Assembly: GCA_026168455.1 (NCBI GenBank)
Contig: CM047431.1
Span: 13,318,183-13,382,182 of the forward strand
From: Theocolax elegans
Taxonomy: Eukaryota > Arthropoda > Insecta > Hymenoptera > Cerocephalidae
Reading direction: 5' to 3'
Length of the DNA stretch: 64,000 nucleotides
The notes under the pieces are model-generated. The model made no database searches, was not told where the DNA came from, and was given only the letters and a program-made list of their open reading frames with translations. The position numbers were made by a program, and so were the translations under genes. Within the stretch, counting starts at the first letter, position 1; each line of letters opens with the position of its first letter. Below, piece by piece: positions 31,942-42,970 of this stretch.

Positions 31942-34921
31942 GAAAACTCAAGATGCGGTGACATACGTACGTAAAAAAGGACGCCCGGATTTGTTTATAA
32001 CTTTTACATGCAATCCTGAATGGCCTGAAATACGCAGAGAGCTATTTCCAAATCAAAAATCATTTGATAGACACGATATCATTTCCTATTAACTAAAAAT
32101 TGTATATTTGGTTCTGTTGAATGTTATATGTTTAGTATAGAATGGCAAAAACGAGGTTTGCCACACGCGCATATACTATTATGGTTTCAAATAAAAATTC
32201 AACCAGATGAAATTGATAAAATTATTTCTGCTGAATTGCTAGATAAAGACATTGACCCTGAATTGTTTCAAATTGTTTGCAAAAATATGATTCATGGCCC
32301 ATGCGGTGAATTTAATATGAATTCACCCTGTTTAAATAATGGAAAATGTACAAAAAATTATCCAAGACATTTTTTAGAGAATACTACAACTGGTGAAAAT
32401 GGCTATCTACTATACCGCCGAAGGTCTCCGCAGAATAGTTGGCACACTACTCAAATTAAAATTCGCAATCAAATGGTACTAATTGACAATAGATGGGTTG
32501 TCCCATATTCACTATTGTTATTAAGATGTTTTAATGCTCATATTAATGTTGAATACTGCCATTCAGTGCAAGCCATAAAGTACATATGCAAATATATAAA
32601 TAAGGGTACAGATCAAGCAACATTTTCTATCAATAATAATGATGAAATTAGTAATTATATCAATGGTCGTTACATATGCACTTCAGAAGCAATGTGGAGG
32701 TTTTTCGACTTTCCAATACATGAAAGGTATCCAGCTGTAGTACATTTAGCTGTTCATTTAGAAAATTGTCAACGTGTTTATTTTACTGAAGATACCATTC
32801 AACAAGTCCTTGAACATCCGCGGAGTAAAACACACACAGCTTTCTTTGATTTGGCTTCTTCGGATGATTTTGCTAAAACATTACTATATCACGAGGTTGC
32901 TACATATTATGTATGGAATAATAACAAATTTTCTAGAAGGAAACGTGGCCAAGACGTTGAAGGTTATCCTGGTATTAAAAAAGATGCTGCTTTAGGTAGA
33001 GTTTACACAGTTCATACTAATCAAGTGGAATGCTTTCACCTAAGGATGTTATTACACCATATTCGTGGACCAACTTCATTTCAATCACTTAAAACAGTTA
33101 ATAGTGTAATATATCCCACTTTTAAACAGCATGTCAAGCGCTCGGACTATTAGAAAATGATGACCAATGGAAAAACACATTAGCTGACGCTGCAATATCA
33201 CAAACATCTTCAAAGATGAGGGACTTATTTGCTATTATTTTAGTGTTTTGTCAACCATCTCAACCCATTTTATTATGGGAAAGGTTTCAAAAAGATTTAT
33301 GTGAAGATATTCTTCACAAAGAACGTCAACGTAATAACGATATCACGTTAACTTACTCTGATAATATTTTTAATCAAGGTTTAATTGAAATAGAAGATAG
33401 AGTTGTGAAACTTTCGGAAAAATATCTACAGGAATTTGGAATGCAATCTCTAGTTTGTGAAGAACAACCTTCTAATAGTCCTTTCACAGAATGTTTTACA
33501 CGCTTCAATATCGATGACTTAATAAATAATGTTCAAGTTAATTTATCTAAATTAGTACCTGATCAAAAATACGCATATGTTGCTATTATCAATAGTGCTG
33601 CTAACAAATGTGGAAAAGTTTTTTTATTGATGCCCCTGGTGGAACGGGTAAAACATTTTTAATTAATTTATTATTGGACAAAATACGATCAACGGGTAAT
33701 ATAGCCGTAGCTGTTGCATCTTCTGACATTGCTGCAACTCTTCTTAAAGGCGGTAGAACAGAGCATTCGACCTATAAGTTACCATTAAATGTATTTTGTG
33801 ATCATGATTTTGTATGTTCCATTCGTAAAAATCTTTCTCGTCTTTTAGGCCAAATTCTCCAAGAAACGATCCTTATTGTATGTGATGATTGTACTATGAC
33901 TCATAGAGCACATATAGAAGTTATTGATAAAACTTTACGGGATTTCAGATCAGTTAATTTGTTAATGGGTGGTGTAACATTTGTTTTTTCTGGCGATTTT
34001 CGTCAGACTTTACCAGTTATAACAAAAGGAACAAGAGCTGATATTGTTAAAGCATGTTTAAAATCATCGCAAATATGGAATAATGTTGAAACTTTACATT
34101 TGCGTACAAATATGAGAGCGTATCTTGGTGGGGGTAACCCGGACTTTTCCGAGCAATTATTAAAAATGGGAAATGGTACTATAGATAATAATAATAGTTA
34201 CATTCACATTGAAGATAATCTTGGTCAAGTTGTTTCAACTCTGGATGATCTTATATCGAAAGTTTATCCTGATATTGAAAATTTATTACAGAAGTCTTAT
34301 CTTTGGCTGTGTGAAAGAGCAATTATTTCACCACGAAATGCTCTTGCTGAAGAAATTAATCATTATATTTTAGGTAAATTTAATGGTGATATAAAAGAAT
34401 ATTTATCTATTGATTGATACAATTGTCAATACTGAAGACGTTGTAATTATCCTCAAAAATTTCTTAATTCATTACATCCGGCAGGATTTCCTCCACATAA
34501 TTTAAAACTTAAAATAGGAACTCCAATAATATTACTACGCAATCTTCAACCTCCTAATTTATGTAATGGTACTAGATTACAAGTCAAAGTGATGCGTAAT
34601 AACATTATTGAAGCCATCATATTGACTGGTCCTGCTGCTGGAGAGACTGCTTTTATTCCGCGCATTTCAATGATCCCTACAGATTTGCCGTTTCAATTTA
34701 AACGTTTACAATTTCCCATAAAACTTTTATTTGCAATTAGTATCAATAAATCCCAAGGTCAAACTTATAATTACGTCGGAATTGATTTACGGTCGGAATG
34801 TTTCTCACACGGGCAATTATATGTTGCATTTTCACGTACTGGAAACCCAAAGAATCAATTCATTTTAATAACTTCACCCACAAACACTACTAAAAATGTT
34901 GTTTATCTGGAAGTTTTATAA
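31925..34921 (+). pseudogene. Helitron Rep-helicase (HUH nuclease + PIF1)
   Basis: Rolling-circle initiator fused to an SF1 helicase. Order: RYMHEKTQDAVTYVR and LFITFTCNPEWPEI (N-terminal Helitron domain, 31925-32050), the HUH metal site KRGLPHAHILLWF (~32150), the two-Tyr motif IKYICKYINKG (~32575-32610), then PIF1 motifs: Walker A IDAPGGTGKTF (~33625-33660), Walker B-like LIVCDDCTM (normally DE), FSGDFRQTLPVI (~33990), and [18 protein letters not shown] with [13 protein letters not shown] near 34740-34860. Frameshifts lie near 32095, 33130 and 33620, and stops near 34417 and 34438. Both nuclease Tyr and both His remain. The missing N-terminal third and the lesions make it dead. The fragment at 19099 belongs to another subfamily. 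Confidence 0.93.
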
Positions 34922-35665
34922 TAATTCGATTCGACATTTAAAAAAATATTATTTTCTAATACGAATATCCATCAAACTATTTAAATTACAGCATGCTAAA
35001 ATATCTAACAATATAACTGAACTATCAGTCTGAGATTAACGTGTACTATAAACTGAATACTGATCAAGTTTAGTGAAGGACAAAGGATTTCTGGTAAACT
35101 AACATATCCTCGAAACTGACTTCACTACACTATAGCTTTTCTTCGATATACTTATTGTAAACTGTACGTAGTGCTACTGCCACGTGCTTTCCGCTACTGT
35201 CGTATTTCGCGACAGAGTTTAAAAAATGTATCTGCATTAAAGTTTTAAAACTAAGATAGTTCTAAAGCTTTATTTCGGGCACGTTCACGTGTGCAATGAG
35301 ATGAGTTACAATAATCATAGTTGATCTTTCTGCTTTATTTGTCGTATAATACTAATCTTTAATGGTCAATATTCCATCAAGTCAGTCGAAACAATTGTAA
35401 AAACAAATAAATATTCAATAAAGATACGGTAAAGACAACGACATTAGAACACGGGGATAAGTTTTTGGCAACCTTTACTTGCTCGGACATTTATTAAATT
35501 GATGAAAAATAATTGGTGGTAAGACAGTGCATGGATAAACAATACCGGGGGGTGTAACAGCCAGGTTTAATTGAAATTTTACTTTAAGTATTTTGCACTT
35601 TAAATAAAAAACAATTTTAATGAAAAATATTTTTTTGTAAACGGGAGAACGAGTGATTAACTACC

Positions 35666-35683
35666 GGGGGGGGGGGGGGGGGG
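35666..35683 (+). repeat. 18-nt poly-G tract in the Helitron 3' region
   Basis: An uninterrupted run of 18 G in A+T-rich sequence. The length is prone to sequencing error, and the tract could form a G-quadruplex. Confidence 0.85.
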
Positions 35684-35729
35684 TTGATAACTCGATTTAA
35701 ATAGTAAAAAATAAACCTACTATAACTAT

Positions 35730-35761
35730 AGCGTGGGCGAAGCCACACCGGGGGATGCTAG
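35730..35761 (+). other. Helitron 3' terminus (hairpin + CTAG)
   Basis: GTGG-GCGAAG-CCAC makes the subterminal hairpin, followed by ACCGGGGGATG and the CTAG end. The next base is T, as at a Helitron AT target. The inverted arm begins exactly at 35762. Confidence 0.88.
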
Positions 35762-36774
35762 TTTAATTATAAGTATTATAATCAGCGCTGTAATCGATTA
35801 CTGATTAATACGCGCATTAATTTGAAATCGGGAAAAAATTTAAATTTAATTTTTAATTTGCGATTGGTGAATATAATTAAACAAAGTGCAATAAATATAG
35901 ACTGGATTATTATTCATTTTTAAGGAAAAAATTTTTTAACATTTTTTTAAATGTACAAATAATAATATTTATATGGTTAAGGGCTCATTAATTAATTTGT
36001 TTTTTTAGTTTTATTTATAAAAAGTTTTTTTTTTTTTAATATTATAGACTTAAGTTTGATGTTAATTAATGATATTGCATTTCGTATAAAATTTATTAAT
36101 ATTCAAATTTTTGCTACACGTCTAAGTCTTCAATGCGGTCAAATTGATAGGTACTACAGGTGTATTATGACGGATCGCAAGAATATGAATTATAGCTTTA
36201 CCAATATGACTAGCAAATTTTGTTTCTGATAAATCTTATTGATATTGACTGCTTTTTGCTTAATTGGTGTTGTGTGTTGTATGAAACTATTTATTTATTT
36301 TTTCATTTATTTATTTGTTAAATAAATTCTATGATATTATATGATGGATTATTGGGTGGTGGCAGCAATAAAACTCGTCTCACTAATTCACTTCACTTTA
36401 ATATTTATTATGTAGATATATAAGAATATAATTATAAACGTAGTTCGCGGGTGCACCGTATGTGATCTGCACGGATCGGTAGCCAAGCAGAGAGTAAGTC
36501 CTCCGACGGACACCGTGCTCTTCTATTGTCTTAAGGTGGTGGGGAGGAAATCGACAGAAGGGCCGATCGCAATTCCAACATTATATAAGTAAGATTCAGA
36601 GAAGAAAGGTAAAAATTAGTTACATAACCTCAATCTTTGTGCAAATTTTTACACTGATATTTTGCTACTTACTTGTGCTTTTGATTATAGAGCGACACAT
36701 TAGAGATACCATGGAAATTATAGTGAGTAATTATATTTAGATATATATATATATATCTAATATAGATATATATT

Positions 36775-36775
<1 letters not shown>
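35762..36775 (-). repeat. Right inverted arm of the Penelope/Helitron block
   Basis: The reverse complement of 27822-28640. Differences are a 237-bp insertion (36343-36579), a ~34-bp deletion near 36720 and scattered substitutions. It begins one base after the Helitron CTAG. Confidence 0.85.
36343..36579. mobile_element. 237-bp insertion of unknown type
   Basis: Absent from the otherwise matching left arm. It is flanked by ATTATAT on both sides (36336-36342 and 36580-36586), where the left arm has one GTTATAT. It is GC-richer than its surroundings, with no open frame and no clear inverted termini. It could be a short nonautonomous element. Confidence 0.65.

Positions 36776-36826
<51 letters not shown>
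36742..36826. repeat. TA microsatellite
   Basis: Two interrupted (AT)n tracts, the second immediately abutting the palindromic MITE, which also has (AT)n on its far side. Confidence 0.9.
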
Positions 36827-36828
<2 letters not shown>

Positions 36829-37744
36829 GCTATTTCACGTCAAGTGGTACGATGAAAATTTTAAATCGCTCCAAAAGTTGAAAACAGGCCGGAAATATCT
36901 TCCAGAAGATAGAAAAAAATTTTTAGGTGTTAAAAATAATTTGCCTAAGAGTTATTCCACCATAAAAAATGAAAAATTTTCAATTTTTAAAAAAAATTTC
37001 TATTTTCAAAGCCATTTATCTCAAAATCTATTAATTTTATTGAAAAAACATTAGAAGCAACTTTTGTTCAAAATAATCTTTAGAACTTATCTACCTGGGT
37101 TATAATTCTTAATTTTAAAATCTCGAAGAGATAGAACACCCGGAAATATAGAATATCAAAAAAAGGCGACCACGCCACAATCGATTTTGATCTAACACCG
37201 CTCAAAAGATCACATTTTTCGAGAGCTTTCGAATGGCGGTGGTTAGATTATTGGCCAAGACCGCTGGTGTAAGTTATGCCTCATAAACCTCATAAAATCA
37301 CTAATTTTCATGTATTTTAGGGCATAACCTACAACAGCGGTCTTAGCCAATAATCTAACCACCGCCATTCGAAAGCTCTCGAAAAATGTGATCTTTTGAG
37401 CGATGTTAGATCAAAATCGATTGTGGCGTGGTCGCCTTTTTTTGATATTCAATATTTCCAGGTCTTCTATCTCATCGAGATTTTAAAATAAAGATTATTT
37501 TGAACAAAAGTTGTTTCTAATGTTTTTTCAAAAAAATTAATAGATTTTGAGATAAATGGCTTTGATAATAGAAATTTTTCTAAAAAATTGAAAAATTTCC
37601 ATTTTTTATGGTAGAATAACTTTAAGGCAAATTATTTTTAACATCAAAAAATTTTTTTCTATCTTCTGGAAGATATTTCCAGTCTGTTTACAAATTTTGG
37701 AGCGATTTAAAATTTTCATCGTACCACTTGACGTGAAATAGCCC
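36827..37744. mobile_element. Palindromic (snap-back) MITE in a TA microsatellite, 918 bp
   Basis: Both ends read GGGCTATTTCACGTCAAGTG inward, and the arms are near-complementary up to a ~60-bp centre near 37285. The flanks are (AT)n, so the target duplication (perhaps TA) cannot be read. It shares architecture, not sequence, with 2539-3395. No protein is encoded. Confidence 0.82.
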
Positions 37745-37789
37745 ATATATATATATATATATATATATATATGGGTGGTTCTCTGTGAC

Positions 37790-37970
37790 ATCGAAGATGA
37801 AAAAAATAAATATTGCTATAACTGTGGGAATATGTTTTAAAGGTATCCAGTAGTTTTCCTGAATTTTTTGAATTCGATTTATACGCTCAACTTGACCGTT
37901 GGCCTTCGGAGAGCCTGTTGCTATTTTAATATGCTTTATTTCATTATTTTCTAAGAATTTTTGAAATGGC
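37790..37970 (-). pseudogene. Gypsy-D integrase fragment
   Basis: The - strand translates as FQKFLENNEIKHIKIATGSP and KANGQVERINR, the block around the catalytic Glu of a Ty3 integrase. It stops at 37970 where the non-LTR retrotransposon begins, and decays leftward toward 37790. It lies in the right order and strand to be the 3' continuation of the RT, protease and gag at 42.05-44.05 kb. Confidence 0.75.
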
Positions 37971-37974
37971 TGCT

Positions 37975-38350
37975 CTCCAAAGCGGCCTCCCTGATGCCCG
38001 AGGGGGTAGCTTTCAAGGCAGGAGGGACTGAGCTCCTTCAGAAAATGCTGAAGGCAGTGGTCTGGCTCCCTAAGCCAATAGAGGAGTCGGCCGTAGTGCT
38101 GCGGCGCCTGGAGGAGTTCAACCCCTCCCTTAAAACATCATGCTGGAGAGCTATCAACCTCTCGGATGAATCAGGAAGGCAAGAGAGGGAGGACTCCTAC
38201 CTCCGAATCTTCTTGCTGCCTGAGTCCCAAGTCAGGGCCCTTAAGGCCCTAGACTTTAGACCCTGGCTGGACCTGGGACGAGTCACATTTAAAGTGACTC
38301 AGAAAGGTCCGCCGGGGGAGGTGGTTGAGATGGAGGTGGAGAGCACATAA
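37975..38350 (+). pseudogene. ORF1 C-terminal part (DUF4780-like)
   Basis: Only the last ~125 residues remain. They include PEGVAFKAGGTELLQKMLKA, a segment with SCWRAINLSDESGR, and ALDFRPWLDLGRVTFKV, a pattern I associate with the DUF4780 domain of arthropod non-LTR ORF1 proteins. ORF1 products are RNA-binding Gag-like chaperones. The stop at 38348-38350 immediately precedes ORF2, so the two frames abut. The upstream part was lost by 5' truncation at the junction with gypsy integrase. Confidence 0.7.
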
Positions 38351-41300
38351 TTGGCTCCTCCAACTCTGTCAATAACCCAAATTAACTTGCACCATAGCAA
38401 AGGCGCCTCTGCAATATTGCAGAGAAGCATGGCTACGGTGCACACAGGCCTCTCGCTAATCCAAGAGCCTTGGATTGTGAAGGGGTCCATCAAAGGACTA
38501 GGTAGCCTACAATGCTACAGAGACCCGACAGCAGACAGACCAAGGGCAGGCATTGTCTGCAAGGGACTAAATAGTGTCCCTCTTTGGGATTTCTGTACAA
38601 AAGATTTAATGGTGGTTTCCATTAACGTAAAGGAGATGGGTAGGCTTATCATTGCCTCAGCCTACTTTCCCTATGAAGACACCGATGTTCCGCCGAAGGA
38701 GGTTGTCAGGTTGATTAGCCACTGCCAGGAACATAACTGGCCAATCCTAATAGGATGGGATGCAAATGCGCATCATGAACTATGGGGTAGCTCAAATGTG
38801 AATAAGAGGGGATCCGCACTGGTGGACTATCTTGTCACCACGGAGCTGGACATTCTCAATACCGGAAGTAAACCTACTTTCCAAAATGCTGTAAGAGCGG
38901 AGGTCATTGATATTTCACTATGTTCCTCGGCCCTTTCTGACAGAATTAAAAGCTGGAGGGTCACGGACGAGCCGACGCTGTCGGATCATGCTCAGATCGC
39001 CATGGAATTGGTGGGGGAGTGTTGTCCGCTGGAACAGCTTCGGTTCCTCAGAAACCCCAGACATACCAACTGGGAGGGTTTTGGACGGGACCTGGAAAGG
39101 AACCTTGAGGACCTTCCAGGTGCCATAAGAGACATTCCCATGCTGGAGAAGGCAGCGCGGAAGCTGACTGAAGCACTCCGCCAAGCCTTCGAGAATAACT
39201 GTCCACTAAGTAGGAGGAAGCCTAAAGGCCAAATCCGCTGGTGGTCAGGTAAACTAGAACTATTGAGAGGATCCATACGGAACCTTCTCAAAAAGGCCAG
39301 ACAAGGGAAAATTCCTTGGAACACTTATAAAAAGGAAAGAGATCGGTACAGATCCGAAATCAGAAGAGCACAGAAGGAAAGCTGGGCCGCTTTCTGCGAG
39401 GAGGTTGAGGGCGGAAACGAGGCTTCAAGACTGGACAAGATTCTGTCCAAGAACCCGGAAGCTGCCCTTGGCTCGCTCAAGCTTCCAGATAATAAGTTCT
39501 CAACTTCTGACGAGGATACCCTAGTGTACCTGATCAGTAGCCACTTCCCAGGCTTCTCGGAGCTAGGAACTGATAACAGGAAAATAATCGATTTCAGGAA
39601 CAGATGGAAGGCGTCGCAGTGGCGCTGCCATCAAGACCTGGCAAAGGTTATTATCACTGAAGATAGGGTGAAATGGACTATTCCTTTCGACCCTACAAAT
39701 CCCCTGGTACGGATGAAATTTTTGTGGTTCTTCTTCAGAGGGCAGAGGATTGTATCCTAGGGCCGCTGATGAAGATCTTCAGAGCCAGCCTCGTTCTTGG
39801 TCACGTGCCTGTAGCGTGGCAGGGAGTGAGGGTGGTTTTCATCCCGAAAGCGGGAAGACAAAGTTACACCACACCGAAGGATTTTCGGCCTATCAGTCTG
39901 ACCTCATTCATACTAAAGAGTTTGGAAAGGCTGGTAGATAGATTCTTAAGGGACGGGGTCTTGAAAAACAAGCCTCTGAACAAGGATCAACATGCCTACA
40001 GAGCAGGACACTCAACGGAGACCGCTCTATATAGGGCTAAGCAGCTCATCCATAAACAACTTGAATGTGGAGAATTCGCAGTGGCGGTTGCAATGGACAT
40101 AGAGGGGGCCTTCAACAATACGTCTCGGGGGGTCATCAAGTCAGCAATGATTGATCACGGAATTCCCGAGATGCTTGTTGAATGGACATGCCACATGCTG
40201 GGAAACCGCCTGCTGGAAACTACCAAAGGGGACACCACTATCAGAGGCAATGTTAATTCAGGTTGCCCACAAGGAGGGGTGATATCACCCCTCCTATGGT
40301 GTCTTGTAGTAGATAACTTATTAGATACGCTATCAAGTAATGGTCACCAAGTAGTGGGCTATGCTGATGACATTTTAATCATCGGACGTGGACCCTTCCT
40401 GCAAACCGTCTTGGAGCGTCTTCAACAGGCCATAAACCTTGTTGCAAAATGGTGCAAAGATAAAGGGCTTAATGTCAACCCGGATAAAACTGAGGTAGTT
40501 GTCTTCACCAAGAAATACAAATGGGCCACTAACTTTGCCCTAAAACTTAATGGTCAGTCTCTTAATATATCAAAAGAGATGAAATACCTCGGAGTCATCT
40601 TTGACAGCAAACTGTCATGGAAGAGGCATCTTGAGGATAAAAGCCGAAAATTTATCAATGGACTCTGGCAGCTCAGAATGGCCATTGGTAGAAATTGGGG
40701 ACTAAAACCAGCCACAACTAAATGGTTGTACAATGCAGTTCTCAAACCCAGACTGTTGTATGCAGCTACAATATGGGGGGAGAGAATAGCACTCAGATCT
40801 GCAATCTCTCAATTAGAGAGGCTGAGAGGCCTTGTGCTGAGATGCGCCCTGGGAACGGCTAAGGCTTCGCCGACGGCTGCCCTAGGGGCTCTTCTGGGCA
40901 TAGAGCCCTTAGCCCTCACGATTGAAGCAGAGGCAGCCAAAGGACTCCTCAGAGTTGTAGGAGGGGCGGAGGAAAGGGGGAAGACATTGGGAGCCAATTT
41001 CTATGGAGGCCTGCAAGACATGCCCATGGACAAGGCGACTACTGTCCACCTCTTTGACAAGAAATACAGGATCAGTCTTCCTTCAAAAGAAGACTGGACA
41101 TCTCAAAAGGCTCAACTTCCCGCATCTGGAGAGGTCTGGTATACAGACGGCTCAAAGAATGCGGGAGGCTCAGGAGCCGGTGTCTACAGAAGAAGGGATG
41201 GAAAAGGACAGACCATACCGCTCGGAGCGTACACGACTGTGCACCAAGCGGAGCTGCTGGCCATCATCTACTGCACACACTGGGCGGCTTCCTACAAATC

Positions 41301-41958
41301 CAGGGAGCATCTGTATATCTGCTCGGACAGTAGGAGTGCTTTAGAAGCCCTAGACGCACCTGTCAACAGATCCCAACTGGTGACGGAGTGCCACCATGCT
41401 CTGAATGAACTGGCTGGCTGCCGCTCTGTGACCCTACTATGGGTGCCAAGTCACATTGGCATCAGGGGAAACGAAGTGGCAGACAGACTTGCCAAACAAG
41501 CAAGCAGGGAACGGTTCATTGGACCGGAGCCAATTGTTGACATCTGCAACTCGGAATTAGTAAAGATAACCCGAGAGTGGATAGCCAAGAAACACGAAGA
41601 GGCCTGGAAGAATGCGCCGGGCTGTCGTGTAGCAAAAAGCTTTATTAAACCCCAAATGCTAGGAGACTGGGCTTCTCAAATCTCCAAGTTAAGCAAGAGG
41701 AACGCAAGATTAGTGGCAGCTGTGATAACTGGTCACGGCGCGTTACTTAAATACAGACATATGATAGGACTAAGCGAAAGTCCAACATGTAGATTCTGTA
41801 AATTAGAGGATGAGACAACACTGCATATCGTCTGCAAGTGTCCAGCCCTCATGGAGAGAAGGAAAACCCATCTTGGGGAATTCCTTCTGCATTGTATAGA
41901 CTTTACGACAGAGGACATTCCAAGAATAATTTCCTTCTGGAATAATATCTTTGAATGA
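38351..41958 (+). pseudogene. ORF2: endonuclease, reverse transcriptase and RNase H
   Basis: Near-complete ORF2 with one frameshift near 39680. The APE-type endonuclease covers codons 1-~220: ITQINLHHSKGA, LIQEPW, IIASAYFPY, LIGWDANAHHELWGSS, VIDISLC and the final LSDHAQ. A Lys/Arg-rich linker follows. RT in the second frame (39673-41958) has FRPYKSPGTDEIF, FRPISLTSFILKSLERLVD, VAMDIEGAFNNT, SGCPQGGVISPLLW and the active-site YADD (~40360). RNase H has EVWYTDGSKNAGGSGAGVY, HQAELLAI, YICSDSRSALEAL and VPSHIGIRGNEVADRLAK. The C-terminal CRFCKLEDETTLHIVCKC finger closes it. APE plus RNase H points to the I or LOA group. All catalytic residues seen are intact; only the frameshift and lost 5' end disable it. 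Confidence 0.95.
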
Positions 41959-42026
41959 GCCCACTGCATCAGAGGGACGCCAAGGGACTACCCATGCGCC
42001 CGGAGGCCTTATAGGCCCGACTCAAT

Positions 42027-42046
42027 CAATAATAATAATAATAAAA
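42027..42046 (+). repeat. (AAT)n tail of the non-LTR element
   Basis: The tail marks the 3' end. I-type elements end in simple TAA-type repeats rather than pure poly-A. A target duplication could not be matched to the left junction. Confidence 0.85.
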
Positions 42047-42970
42047 TGCTTTAAATACGTTTGGTCCTGGCTTAATACCAAAAAGCATTTTCAAAAATTC
42101 TAACACACCTTGCGGTGTAACAAAAGCAGTATATTTTATTGAATTATCATTAACGCGTATATGATGGAAACCATCCTTTAAATCCAGAACTGAAAAATAA
42201 GTTTTGCCTTCTAAGGCATCTAATTGATCTTCGATCAATGGTAACGAATTATTGTCACGCTTCATATATTTATTTAATTCTCTGTAGTCGATACATAATC
42301 TAATTTTGGCGTTTCTCTTTCAAACTAATACAATTGGCGAAGCGTATTCAGAATTACTTGGTCTTATAACACCGTCTTTTAACGATTCGTCTAATATTTC
42401 TGAAACTTGTTCCCTTTCCGCAAAAGATAACCGTCGAGGCATAAAGTGAAATGGTTCATGATCTCGCAAAGAAAGAGTCAGCTTTGCTGGAACCTTAGGC
42501 GTAAACGGCCGTTCTCGAAGTAAATATTGCGTACGAAACAGTTCTCGAAGCTCGCTCTGTTTACCTACATCAATACACGGATTTATATCTAATGTTTGAG
42601 CTTTGTCAATAGTCGAATTGTCTACCTCAATATTCATGATTTCTTGCAAAATTATATCGTTAGAACTTTAAACGAATTCTAAGCCTAAAATTTTGATAAC
42701 ATCTCTTCCAAGAACTACCCGCGAAATCATTGTATAATCGGGTACTACTAACAAACGTACATTTCTATATTTGTTGTTATTAAATACTAAATCACATACA
42801 ATAAAACCTAAAACTGCTAAATTACTATTATTTATACCGCGAAGTCTACCTTCAATTTCCTCGTCAGTGTATATAAAATTTCCCTTGATTTCCATTGAAT
42901 ATATTTTTATTTTATAAAACTTATTGCACTACCCGAATCCAAAAGAGTTCGCAAACGCATACAATGTTCA
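42047..42970 (-). pseudogene. Gypsy-D protease and RT N-terminal half
   Basis: On the - strand a retropepsin starts near 42965 with RTLLDSGSAISFI (the DSG active site). A stop follows, then a 75-codon frame to 42668 ending SRVVLGRDVIKILG, the usual protease C-terminal flap. RT follows: ELFRTQYLL, REQVSEILDESLKDGVIRPS, SPIVLV, a stop, then IRLCIDYRELNKYM, YFSVLDLKDGFHHI with the first catalytic Asp, and LFGIKPGPNVF. The sequence then stops at the inserted non-LTR element before the YxDD box. At least two stops and one frameshift. It is a different family from Gypsy-A. Confidence 0.88.

Larger units (their letters stand above)
31925..35761 (+). mobile_element. Helitron, 5'-truncated
   Basis: Rolling-circle transposon with its Rep/helicase gene and a canonical right end. 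The 5' start (TC) is not identifiable; Helitron sequence begins inside the Rep N-terminal domain, directly after the Penelope RT. The 3' end CTAG is followed by T. Confidence 0.85.
37975..42047 (+). mobile_element. I/LOA-type non-LTR retrotransposon, 5'-truncated
   Basis: Holds the end of ORF1, a complete ORF2 region (endonuclease, RT, RNase H, zinc finger), a ~65-bp 3' UTR and an (AAT)n tail (42027-42046). It interrupts the Gypsy-D pol. The gypsy residues missing between its two flanks (rest of RT, RNase H, integrase start) show a deletion at or after insertion. Confidence 0.9.
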
